Below are positions 1 to 9,825 of a stretch of 64,000 bases of DNA, piece after piece (the first letter of the stretch is position 1; each line of letters begins with the position of its first letter). The notes under the pieces were generated by a model, which saw only the letters and a program-made list of their open reading frames with translations, had not been told where the DNA came from and did not search any database. This DNA comes from Cadophora sp. MPI-SDFR-AT-0126. Its lineage: Eukaryota > Ascomycota > Leotiomycetes > Helotiales > Ploettnerulaceae. Position numbers and translations under genes: made by a program. The stretch is from the NCBI GenBank assembly GCA_020747065.1, contig JAGMVK010000001.1, positions 2,480,001-2,544,000 of the forward strand, read 5' to 3'.

Positions 1-1891
1 TAGACATATGGTGTCTGACTCCACATTGTGGCTGCTTGGTGACAGCGCCCCGTATGATCTCCTCAGTGGACTTCGGATCATGATCAAAATGTAAAGGAAA
101 CGCTAGGAGAACGTTAAAGATTGCTGCTATCTCAAATTGCATTGGCTTACCAGTCGGACAAGGAATCTCTGTTTGAACAGCTGTGGTGATGAAGTAATGG
201 GTGGCTGGTGAACATTGTTCTGATCGCAAACCAGAAATTTTGGCACCGACTCCATCCAGCCATAGACCAGGGAGTCGAGATATTCATGGACATAGGAGCT
301 TGTCCTTGACCCCGACTCAGCTCCAAACAAAGTTTCCCATACTTTCCCAACGACTCGTGAGTATCCGACCATGACGTTGAGATATGTTATCGATGAAAAG
401 TTTGTAGACTCTGCTTCCATATGGTAGAAATCTAGGACGGATCTCGGGGTAGCGACCTCGACATCTCGCGGTAGAGCTACTGTGATGCTGTTGTCTTGGA
501 TTATGAAGGGTCTCCCCAGAACTAGAGAGACCCGACGATCCAGAACATACATACACCACCACGTTCTCTTAAACATCTCTGAGTCAAAAGTAGACATGTC
601 ATCATGCGTCTTGCTCAAATGTATGCCTAGATGCTGAGCGTGTATGACCGCAAGAGAGAGGACCTTTTGAGCTCTTTCTGTCGCGTCGATCCGGAGCAAG
701 TAGATCACCTGTGGCTTGTCAAAATCAAAGGAAGCAAACTAGTTCTCAACGAACATACCACTAGTACCAATGAATGTAAGCTCGAAAGTGGGCGCGAGTC
801 ATCATTTACTGTATCGAGAAGATTCCCGAGTAAATCCATCGCTGTGCAATATAAGCTCCATCCAGCCGAATGAAAGCCTTCACTTTTGTGTATGCGAGTG
901 GACACCGTACATCGTCCGAGAGCCAGACCAAGCAGCATCTGGCAAGCTTTGTCTAATTCGATTTCTGGTGACGCAACTTCGTTGCCCGTCCCCAGGAGCT
1001 CCCATAGCTTTTCATAAGTTTCGGAAATTGACGTTTCGGTAGAGAATGGATAGAGCAGGTGCACTTCCGTCAGATAAATTTCAAGATATTCATCCCAGGT
1101 CGCTCGGTCTGGTTCTATGCCATTCTCATCTAAAGCTCTTTTTACTCGATGACCGATAGAACTGTAATTGACGTCCTTGGTGCCCGAAGGTAAAGGCGTC
1201 ATTGGTGGGGTTCCGGGGGCAGAATCTCGCTCTAAAACTGGCATTCCTAGTTCATTTAGGCGGTCTTCAACGCGTTGGAGAGCATGTGTCACTGATGTTT
1301 CTCCCAAGTTTCTCCCAGTTGTCATCAGGTTCTTCCCACTTGAGAAGGAAAGATAATCTTTCGGCGAAGTACCACTCAGGACGAGATTTGCACGGTCCTC
1401 TGCTGTGTCTCCTGGTTGCTTCTCGGCGATTACGTTACTGTGCGCACCTCTTGCTTCTGGTGACTGTGACAATACTGTCGCATTTGGATCTGATAGTGGC
1501 GAGGCGGGGAGAAGGGCTCGTGTGAGAGTTGAAAGGTGCGATTCAAGAGTGGCTAGCCGTTGATGAAGTGCTTGTAGCTCCGGTTGTTTCCTATTAACTG
1601 TTGAGATGAATAATGAAACAAGGCGAAAGGCAGAAATTACTCTGGATTTGATCCATTTCCTGACATGGTAGTGCCATCATTATCAACTCCATCCGCAGCA
1701 TCAACAACACAATACTTCTTCCTGCGGATACAGGATTCGCAAGGAACCCCACCACCACATCGGATCTTCCTCCTCTTGCAAGGACCGCAAGCCTTCCCAA
1801 CGTACTTGTCCCTCTTTCGTTTCTTGGTTGGCTCCTGATCGTCATTCGCGGCGGGCGGCTGCGAGCTTTGTCCAGAGACGGTAGTTTCCAT
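1..1891 (-). CDS. Zn2Cys6 fungal transcription factor (3' end beyond window)
   Basis: Probable nuclear DNA-binding regulator of the adjacent gene cluster. The ATG is at 1891. The N-terminus has a basic stretch and a complete binuclear zinc cluster with Cys35, 38, 45, 51, 54 and 61 (CX2CX6CX5CX2CX6C). A leucine-rich linker follows (QALHQRLATLESHL), as expected for a dimerising coiled coil, then the fungal-specific middle homology region (YLLRIDATERAQ, RTWWCMYVLDR). Exons read 1641-1891, 759-1590, 151-708 and 1-102. The 48-50 nt introns are 1591-1640, 709-758 and 103-150, all GT-AG and frame-consistent. The coding sequence is still open at base 1, so the C-terminus is missing. It lies at the edge of a run of catabolic enzymes and its own upstream region carries the TTCCG array, suggesting autoregulation. 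The target specificity is inference only. Confidence 0.9.
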
Positions 1892-2390
1892 GATATCTCA
1901 GTATCGCCTTCCAGTCGACGAGTGAGATGATATTGGAACGCGAAGTATGAACTTCCTCAATTAGCTCTTGAGATTCTCGATGCTCTCAACTGTCAGCCAG
2001 CTGTCGATTAAGACAAAAGAACAGTTCAAGGCTCAACAGAGGTTTGTTGTGCATTGCGGGGTTCGGCATGGAGTTTGGCGGGGTCCCCGGACGCTATCGC
2101 TGTACTTCTGTACTTAGATCTTACTACTAATCCTGGTAGCGACCCCTGGGGAGCCTCTAATGGTGAAGTGTCAGCATCGGAACAGGCGTCAACTGCATGA
2201 TTAACAACAGATCGTTTGGGAATTTTAACTGGAAGTTGCAGGACTCGCCGGAGCCAATTTACGATAATGCAAAGCCCACTTTTCTAATCGTCTATTGCTC
2301 CTCTTCTGACGCATCCTCGCTGCTGATTACAGCTTAGTGCTACCAGACAGACAGAATCCATGCCCTCTATTTCTAATGTCGTGTGGGCAG

Positions 2391-2417
2391 CCTCAAACGC
2401 CTCAAACGCCTCAAACG
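2391..2417. repeat. 9-bp tandem repeat, three copies
   Basis: CCTCAAACG is repeated three times head to tail without mismatch. It lies in the regulator's upstream region, about 70 bases from the TTCCG array. No function is visible; it could be slippage or a weak binding array. Confidence 0.8.
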
Positions 2418-2485
2418 CCCGCGGCCTGGCCAGACCACTGTGCCTGCAAGACCCCGAAACTCTAACTAACTAAAATTCAAGAAAG

Positions 2486-2528
2486 TTCCGCATTTCCGTT
2501 CCGCATTTCCATTCCGCGAAAGCGGAAC
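2486..2528. promoter_or_regulatory. TTCCG/CGGAA array upstream of the Zn2Cys6 gene
   Basis: Five TTCCG/CGGAA half-sites lie within 43 bases (2486, 2494, 2499, 2512, and CGGAA at 2523). The first two thirds is a 13-bp near-perfect tandem repeat (TTCCGCATTTCC plus one base, at 2486 and 2499). The end is a perfect inverted repeat, TTCCGCGAAAGCGGAA, at 2512-2527. Zn2Cys6 proteins commonly bind CGG-containing half-sites, so this is a strong candidate operator. The rest of 1892-2673 is the regulator's promoter plus the 3' flank of the hydrolase; I see no gene there. Confidence 0.6.
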
Positions 2529-2673
2529 CTTGAGCTGCCACTGCATGTGATTGTTGGATCCAAGCAACGAATGCCAGAAGAGGATTGTCACAACAATGAC
2601 AGTAAGCTATTTTCAGGTACTGCTGTCGTCGTTGGAGAGATTATCCCGCAGACAATTTGACAGAGATGAAGAG

Positions 2674-4054
2674 CTACATAGTGGTGCATGATATATCAGC
2701 AGTGATCAAATAGGGGAGGCGCCCTTGTTTCGCGGTGCCAAACCGGAGGATACGGAACTTAAACCTACTAAGTGCTTCGGGATGTGTCATTGGGATCTAG
2801 GAGGAGTCAGTATGATCCAAAAGCTGTGCTTTACTCCCGTATGAGTGCTGGGATCAAACGTACCAAGTGACCGGCATCTTCCATGACCACAACGTGTCTT
2901 TGTGTCCGCGAGATAGACTTGATCCATTCACGATCGGCAGGATGGCTTGTTTGGCGTCTCAGCAGTTGCTTAAATGAAGACAAAGAAAGAGAGGGAAAGT
3001 TCCTACACAACAACACTTTTACCTCCCAAGATGAAATAATGATTTTGTTTCGATTCGCTGAGATAACTGGGAAGATCTGGATGAGGTGCTGCGAGATACG
3101 TTGCCTGCAGATCATGTTAGTTCGAAGTGGATGGACCCCAGATATTGACGTACTGCTTCTTGCTCCTTGGGAGTTTTCAAGGTTCTAGCTGCCCTTTCCC
3201 GATCTGTAGAGTCGTGCGTGCTGTGTTCTACGTGAAGATTCAGTACTTCAGGATGCCAGTCACTGAAGCCTTTATTGCTTGTAAAAGAATTTCGGACATC
3301 CTGCCTTAGTATGTTCAACGGCAGTCCAAAAACACACGCTCGTTAGAGATCTTACAAGCTGTCCCATCTATCACGTCTTTTCAAAGCTCGTTGTGCTATC
3401 ATATCCGTTTGATCTTTCATTTGGAAGAGAATCGGGTCAATGAACACCGTTGCAACGAATGCCAACGGGTCTAAAATCGCAGCATGTGCCCTTACATCTG
3501 TTAAAACCTCGCAAATCGTAGGAAAAGGAGACGAATGTTGACTTGCATGATTCCACCTCCAAATGAATGCCCTATTCCAATCACGGGCTGCTCGACTTGG
3601 AAATATTTCAAGACTTGTAAAATATCCCGAGATTGATCAGGCCAATGTGCTTAGAAATGAAACCATTAGTCTAATGAAAGCAAACCCTTCATCTTCAGTG
3701 TCATGGATCGATCTCACAATTCTGTCTTAATATATTTGCATTTAGCAGATAGCTGTCACCATGGTTCGAAGCATCGATCGCAAGAATTCGTTTGACGCAG
3801 CATGACGAACCTCCACCCTCCATGGCCTTCAATAGTCTCCAGATAGTGGGTTCCCATAACTTCTTACTGAAAGAAGTTCCATGCGTAAAGATGAGCGTAG
3901 CAGAGCCAGCTATTGCACCACAGACCGTGTACTCGTCAACAGAGAGTTGGAGTTGTGCATTAGCGTCATGAAGTGTGTTTGGATGTCGGGGATGCGATGC
4001 TGGAATTGTGTGACTGGTTTGGAAACAAGTCGAATTGAAAGGTCGTCGGCTCAT
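2674..4054 (-). CDS. alpha/beta hydrolase, LPX1/AKT2-like
   Basis: Serine hydrolase of the alpha/beta fold, resembling the fungal group that includes peroxisomal lipase LPX1 and secondary-metabolism hydrolases. After splicing it is about 347 residues: an oxyanion-region motif (FTHGTSFS), the strand motif IDASNHGDS, the nucleophile elbow GIGHSFGGG (Ser141), a FIDPILF strand, and the catalytic-His motif EDAGHL (His306). Exons read 3718-4054, 3547-3649, 3356-3490, 3154-3304, 3015-3104, 2864-2968 and 2674-2796. The second intron (3491-3546) starts GCAAGT and is a GC-AG intron; without it the frame fails. The donor of the fifth intron (about 3014) is weak and may be off by one or two codons. Apparent frame breaks are all explained by introns, so I call it intact. 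The likely role is ester, lactone or C-C cleavage in the cluster pathway (inference). Confidence 0.8.
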
Positions 4055-4672
4055 GATTCAGGAGTGATTCCTCCTACCCAGTGTTGTCTCAAAGGATCAA
4101 ATGAAGTAGGTTCTGTGAGGACGGAAGCCCGGAGTTGTATTTTGCTAGACGGGCGCATTCCGCTTGACACCGAAACATAGGCCAGCAGAGCTGCACCTCG
4201 GCATTCAGGGCCTGAAATCAGCGGAGCTGGTCCCTTGGAGCCTTGTTTCAGGGGCGTGACTTTATTCTCCGCGTGCATTTTCAGCTAAGTGCGGGGTATT
4301 TTTACCCCGTCTAGCCCTCTCGGATGAATATTCCGCGACTTGATCATTTTGGAGAACATCACGACAGACTCGAAGACAGCGATGCGGAAATATTATCAAA
4401 ACAATGGGAGAATTTTTTGGCATTTCGAACGACGAGTTATCGAGACTTTATCCTACATCTTCGCGGGTAACTCTCATGAATACTGGACCAAAGTAACAGA
4501 CAGCATCACTCTAATTCCGCCAATACCCCATCAAGATTCCTGCCTCTGTTGACGTATGTCCCCAAATTCTCCTTGATTACTGAGCAAAATGTGCCTTGCC
4601 TTCAAACTACAGTTTTGGAATACCCATGCTATGTCTCGGTCAATTTCACATACTTTACAAGTCGAGGGGAAC
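4055..4672. promoter_or_regulatory. hydrolase promoter and ALDH 3' flank
   Basis: No convincing gene. It holds the upstream region of the hydrolase, which starts at 4054, and the downstream region of the aldehyde dehydrogenase. Single TTCCG motifs occur at 4158-4162 and 4331-4335, the same half-site found in the other cluster promoters but less dense. Confidence 0.45.
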
Positions 4673-6636
4673 TTACTTGATGTGAATACTTTTGGCATTC
4701 ATGTAAGACAGTAAACTATCTTTCCCAAGCTCATGTCCATAACCACTCTCTTTAATGCCGCCAAAAGGGGTGTTTAACTCTGGCAGGAAAGGGGAGTTGA
4801 TCGCCACTCCACCAGATTGGATTTTGGAGGATACTCGAAGCGCACGGGTGATATTTGAGGTATAGATGCAGGCTAAAACACGCATATGTCAGCCAAGTTG
4901 AACGGACTTGAGATTGGTATTAATAAACTCACAAGCAAGTCCATAATCTGTTGCATTCGCGAGATCTATTGCCTCTTCCTCTGTCTGGAAGGTCTTGACT
5001 GTGAGCACAGGCCCGAATATTTCTTCTCTCCAGATCGGACTATCTGGTGCCGGTTCTATGAAAATGGTAGGTTGAATGAATGATCTGTGTATAAGTCAGA
5101 TCCACCCATCAGATTAATACTGAGCTGAGAGTGCTGCAATCTGAGTTGAAGTCCTAACATACCCTTTTGTTCCAATTCTGCCACCTCCAGTGAGCAATGT
5201 GGCGGATTTCTTCCCTTGCTCGATGTATCTCATAATTCTGTCGAATTGCTCCTTATCGACAACTGGGCCATGCTGTGTGTTAGGATCCATAGTATCAGCT
5301 CCCATGCCCTTGGACGCTGCCTCGAATATCTGTACGAGTGCATCACAGAACTGTTTGGCAATTTTCTCTTCCACCAACACCCTTGATGCGGCTTTGAAGA
5401 ACGTTAATCAAGTACTTTACGCACCAGAGAAGACTTTCACTTACCAACGCAAATCTGCCCTGAGTTCGCTAGAAATCCACCTCCGACCCTGCCAGTGTGA
5501 GTAGATCATCGACCATGGAAGCCATTGTGTAGTAAACATACCCTCCAATCGCAACTTCCATAGGTGCATCTGCGAAAACCAAGGCAGGAGACTTCCCTCC
5601 TAATTCTAATGTGACCTTTTTCAAGTTGCTCCTGGCAGCTGCTTCTTGTATCTTCTTTCCGACAAGTGCAGATCCCGTGAAACTTACTTTTGAAATGACG
5701 TTATGAGATGCAAGAAGAGAGCCCGTTTCTTTCCCGCCGGTGATGAATTGGACAACTCCTGGCGGAAAGCCAGCTTCGACAAATAAGGGTCCGAGAGCCA
5801 ATGCACCCAGAGGAGATTTCTCTGATGCTTTGAAGATGAACTAAAAAAAAATTTGTGTCAAGACATTATATAACCGGGTTCGTTCACTTACAGCATTTCC
5901 TGCTGCCAGAGCTGGAGCAACCTTCCATCCGACACTATACACAACGTGAGTCAGTAAAGGTCTATCATTTAATGTCATGAGAAAGATGTCACATATCTCA
6001 GGAGAATTTCGATCCTCAAGACAATGCAGAGGGGACGAAATTGGGTTAGCCCAGTACGTACTACATGAAAGTCGCGTTCCAAGATGCTATGCCCGCACAC
6101 ACTCCAATCGGCTCATATCGCACAATCTTGTAGAAGCCATTGTCCTCTACGTATGATCTTCCTTCAATTTTGTCCGCCCATCCAGCGTAGTCTGTGGAAT
6201 AAGCGAAACTCCTGCCTGGATACGATCTCATCACTTACATTTGAACACTTCAACCATGTGCTTGAGATCGAAATGAATAATTCCAGAAATCGGACGCCCA
6301 GTGGGGAGTGACTCGAGATGAGCTAGACGTTCCGCATTCGTTTCGATAAGTTCAGCCACTTTATGCAAGCAAGCTGCTCTTTGCCTGCCAGAGAAATTCG
6401 ACCATGGCCCACGAGTAAATGCTGTTTTTGCTGCGGTGACAGCGGCGTTGATGTCTTCCTCGCCTGCAACCCGGACGTCGTTTGTGATTGAAGCATCGTT
6501 GGTGGGATTACTCAGTGAAATTCTGTCCCTGTTTTTTGACTCGAGGTACTGTACTAAGAATAAGTACTGGAGTTGCTGTAATTTCCGAGGGTTGACTTAC
6601 CTCATTGTTGATGAAAAGCTTCAGCGGTAACTCCAT
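4673..6636 (-). CDS. NAD(P)-dependent aldehyde dehydrogenase
   Basis: Oxidises an aldehyde to the carboxylic acid. About 479 residues after removing eight introns (6549-6600, 6192-6238, 5935-6064, 5841-5891, 5489-5541, 5392-5444, 5085-5162, 4873-4932). The order of family motifs is complete: a YYAGWADKI segment, the cofactor region (SFTGSALVG), the general-base motif LELGGKSP (Glu251), the catalytic-Cys motif NSGQICVAASR (Cys285), EEIFGPV, and the C-terminal [14 protein letters not shown] and GYGHELG. The length is normal for the ALDH superfamily. The frame at 5541 looks broken until the acceptor at 5489 is used, which restores [15 protein letters not shown]. It is divergent from the ABM-like gene, sharing a 363-bp promoter with TTCCG motifs, so the two are probably co-regulated. 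The substrate is unknown; an aromatic or alkyl aldehyde made by the cluster P450 or monooxygenase is plausible. Confidence 0.88.
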
Positions 6637-6999
6637 TTTGATGAACGCACTTGATGAATTCTGCCGGACAGACTAATGGAATATACAAGCAATTTGGGAT
6701 TCGAGAACTCTTAATCAGTAGTTTGATACGAAGAAAATGAAGAGACAGCTCTGAAGCTACCCCTCGTTAGCTCGCAACCCCGCCATGGGTACAGGCGGGG
6801 TGCCCCTGAATTTGTGAGGCGGAACGCTGAACGGAGCTCGTTCCGTCAGCTTTATTCGGCCAAGTTGGCCACTACTACCGCCGACTTGTTTACTGTGTTA
6901 CTGTTCGTAGACACTCAATGCTTCAAAGTTTGAACAAAATTCAATCAACTCAGAACATCGTTTTGAACACAATATCGAAAGTTCATTCATCAAATTACC
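6637..6999. promoter_or_regulatory. divergent ALDH/ABM promoter with TTCCG inverted repeat
   Basis: Shared 363-bp region between the divergent ALDH (ATG 6636) and ABM-like gene (ATG 7000). CGGAAC at 6820-6825 and GTTCCG at 6840-6845 form an inverted repeat with a 14-bp spacer, and a related ACGGAG lies inside it. This is the same half-site as in the other cluster promoters. Confidence 0.5.
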
Positions 7000-7578
7000 A
7001 TGCAGTCTTCAGAAATTGTCACTGAAATAGTGGAGATTCCACTGGATGTCCCATTTGCGGACTTCCTTCGGGTTTTCCAGCTAGAACTCCTGCCTGTACT
7101 ACTTGCAGAGCCAGGTGTACTTTCTGTCCGTACAGGTGAGATATTCAAAGAACTTTGCATTGCACATCATCTCATCAGTGCACAAGGAGTCAAAATCAGA
7201 GCATCAGAAAAGTCGACCCACGCATGGGCAGTTTCCTTGACGGAATGGGACTCTTTGAAATGTCACGCGAGATTTGTAAAGAAAGAAACCTCGGCTCCTT
7301 TCTTCGAAAAAGCAGCAAAGATCTCACGGGGACCACCAACAATCGATCACTATCACTTTGATAATTTAAAGTCGCTAGGGACTTCTGAATGCACTCGGGT
7401 GGTTTTTGAGAAATATGTTTCACGTGGGAACTTGGCGGCTAGCTTGGATAATGAAGGACTTTCATGTAATATCTCTCCAGTGAAGGTGGACACTGAGAGC
7501 TTCCCCTCCTGTGCGGCCAGATTTTTTGATGTCTTGTGGTATAGCTGTGAGCGTAAGGTTTTGAAGCCGAGTTTATGA
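7000..7578 (+). CDS. ABM/dimeric alpha+beta-barrel domain protein
   Basis: Small protein resembling the antibiotic-biosynthesis-monooxygenase fold. The segments LLAEPGVLSVRTG and SLTEWDSLKCHARF, followed by a short His-rich stretch (TIDHYHFD), match the usual strand-helix pattern. Read straight through it is 192 residues. A 51-nt in-frame intron at 7136-7186 (GTGAGA...ACAAG) is likely and gives 175 residues with a better join (SVRTGVKIRAS). The ATG at 7000 is the first in frame and follows a CAAA-rich leader. Members of this fold act on quinols, lactones or hydroperoxides, often without cofactors. It sits between ALDH and the FAD monooxygenase, so it could process a hydroxylated aromatic intermediate (inference). 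The C-terminal part after about residue 140 has no recognised feature. Confidence 0.6.
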   Translation: MQSSEIVTEIVEIPLDVPFADFLRVFQLELLPVLLAEPGVLSVRTGEIFKELCIAHHLISAQGVKIRASEKSTHAWAVSLTEWDSLKCHARFVKKETSAPFFEKAAKISRGPPTIDHYHFDNLKSLGTSECTRVVFEKYVSRGNLAASLDNEGLSCNISPVKVDTESFPSCAARFFDVLWYSCERKVLKPSL

Positions 7579-7932
7579 AAGCGGGAAGATACGTACAGCT
7601 CTCCGCTGCGACATTAGATGTGGCCTGTTAGTAGCGAATGATCAAGACTAGGCTATGATTCCTTGCGCAGCCTTGAATGAGCTTCCGTTTGCCACAAATC
7701 AGTACCTGAGAGGGGCCGCCTGCTGTTACTCGCGTCTCGCATGTTTACATTTCCGTCGGAACCGAGAGCGGAATGCCTGAAGTGGGGTGGTGGGGTGTTC
7801 GGTGGTTCCGGCAAAAAACATTATAGACAAATTTACATTACTTCAGCATAGATAAGTTTGGGAGGCAGATTGGAATATCACGTTCTCATTGTCCAAGATT
7901 CAGTCATTAACGTTGATCACTTTTCCACCATA
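7579..7932. promoter_or_regulatory. FAD monooxygenase promoter with TTCCG cluster
   Basis: No gene. Four half-sites lie within 60 bases: TTCCGTCGGAA at 7751-7761 is a perfect inverted repeat with a one-base spacer, then CGGAA at 7769-7773 and TTCCG at 7806-7810. It lies about 120-180 bases upstream of the monooxygenase start. Confidence 0.55.
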
Positions 7933-9378
7933 ATGAAGGCACGCAAAAGCATTCGAATTGTCATAGTTGGGGCGGGGATGGGCGGGCTTGGAGCTGCAAT
8001 TGCACTCAGAAGAGCAGGGCATAAGGTGGTTGTACTTGAACAAGCTGCAGAATTTGGCGAAGTAGGTCCTAACATGACCAAATATCGAGAGTAGTTCAAC
8101 ACCAGGCTAACGGAACTGGCGAAATAAAGATAGGTGCAGGAGTACAAGTGCCACCGAACGCTTCAAGAGAGTTAATAAGATGGGGCCTAGAGGCACAAAT
8201 GAATGCAGTATGCTCGCAACCCGACAAAATCAATTACCGAAGCTGGGAAACTGGAAAACCGCATGGCCATACCGATCTGTACAATGTCCGAGAACGTTTT
8301 GGTGCGCCATACTGGCAGGTGTTTCGACCTGCCTATCACACGATTCTGCTACAGGCGGCTCTAAGAAGTGGTGCCGAGTTAAGAAAAGGTTGCGAAATAA
8401 AGAAGTATGTCCCTCAAGACGGTGTGGTCATACTCGCGGACGGGACGAAAGTACAAGGTGACTTGGTGATTGCTGCGGATGGCGTGAAAAGCATTGCTCG
8501 GAAGGCTATGGGGATCGATACAGAACCAAATGAGACAGGCGATACTTGTTTCAGAGTCATCATTCCAGCTGAGAAGCTGCTCGCAGACCCAGACCTTGCT
8601 GAGTTGAGTACCCGACCAGGATTCGAGCAATGGCTTGGACCAGACCATCATATCATTGGGTAGGCTCTCCAATTTCGGGATTCGATGAGACGAGCCTGAC
8701 TTCAAAATAGATATAACGTTTCGAAGGAGAAGTTTTTCAACCTATTGATGGTCATTCCAGATGACCGGAAAATGGTTGGATACAAAGCTCCCGCTTCGGC
8801 AACAGAGGTCAAGAAGGCATACACAGGGTGGAACCCAACGTATGTCCTTAAATTTACTTTCCTTCAACCATATATACTGACAAACATGATGCAGAGTCCA
8901 AAAGCTTCTGGCATTTCTTCCCGAAGACGTCGAGCGCTGGCGACTCATCGACCTCCCACCAATTAAAGAATGGATCCACCCAAGCAACAAGCTCCTCCTT
9001 CTGGGTGACTCCGTCCACGCGACACTTCCCTATCTTGCCCAAGGAGCAGCGATGGCGATCGAGGATGGAGCTGCTCTAGGTGCAATCCTATCTCACCTCA
9101 ATTCCATTGAAGAGCTCCCGGATCTGCTGCAAGTGTATCTTCGAACGCGTCTGAATCGAGCGCACACCATCCAGCGGGGCTCGTGGACGAACCGCTTCTT
9201 CATTCACATGTCGAATGGACCGATGCTGGATATGAGAAATAAGATTATGGCTGTTGGTGATTACAATGGAAGTCCCAATCTAATGGGCAACACTCTCTTC
9301 ACTAACTGGATGTACGGGTATGACGCGGTTGAGTCGGCGGAGAAAGAATGGGCGAGGACGTACAAGTCAAGTGTGTAG
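7933..9378 (+). CDS. FAD-dependent monooxygenase, salicylate hydroxylase-like
   Basis: Group A flavoprotein hydroxylase of about 423 residues that would hydroxylate an aromatic substrate using NAD(P)H and O2. The N-terminal Rossmann motif is VIVGAGMGGLGAAIALRRAG (Gly13, 15, 18). The join over intron 1 gives EVGAGVQVPPNASRELIRWG, characteristic of the salicylate-hydroxylase-like branch. The DG motif appears as DLVIAADGVKS, and the second FAD motif as LLLGDSVHATLPYLAQGAA. Exons read 7933-8065, 8134-8659, 8711-8839 and 8895-9378. All intron phases agree; the first donor (GTCCTA) is weak but the frame and motif require it. The ATG at 7933 is preferred over 7858 because the Rossmann motif then starts at the usual distance. 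It is convergent with the P450 gene. Decarboxylative hydroxylation of a salicylate-type acid is one option but cannot be proven here. Confidence 0.88.
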
Positions 9379-9825
9379 GGTGTGGTAGCAGTTGCTAAAT
9401 GAAGATGAGAGACAAACGGTATTTGAGACTTTAGCAATGAGTGTGGAGATCTAGGGAGTGATTATCATTCATGGATCCGGGGTCACAGAACATTTATTGT
9501 CAGCTCATGGCGAATTGCTTATTGATCAATGTCCCTCACATCGGGATGGTATTGTTGCTGACTCAAGTCTGTTGGCAGCGATACTGATATTATAAGTAAC
9601 AACATCTGGAGTCCGAAAGTCGTAGTAGTTGATAAATTTGTCAAATTTTCCTGATCCTCCATATGCAAATCATAGAGTGATCTGTCATAAATCTGTTCGA
9701 GGAAGCTCATAAATTCTGGGAACTCACTTGGATTGAATCCTGAGATTATTCCCTGTATTTGTCTTCGCACGTTCCCAAAAGCATAGACAACGTTTCGCAT
9801 GTGACCATCAACAAATCCTCCACCC
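9379..9825. other. convergent 3' flanks, no gene seen
   Basis: Space between the 3' ends of the FAD monooxygenase (plus) and the P450 (minus). A 134-codon open frame on the minus strand here is a continuation past the P450 stop in another frame and carries no domain. Confidence 0.6.

Noticed and set aside
2674..4054. Broken pseudogene of an alpha/beta hydrolase
   Set aside because: Stops and frame changes are all removed by seven frame-consistent exons, one intron being GC-AG; the catalytic motifs are complete.
5469..5541. Frameshift in the aldehyde dehydrogenase before the catalytic cysteine
   Set aside because: Using acceptor 5489 instead of the later TAG restores the frame and the family glycine-rich segment before NSGQIC.
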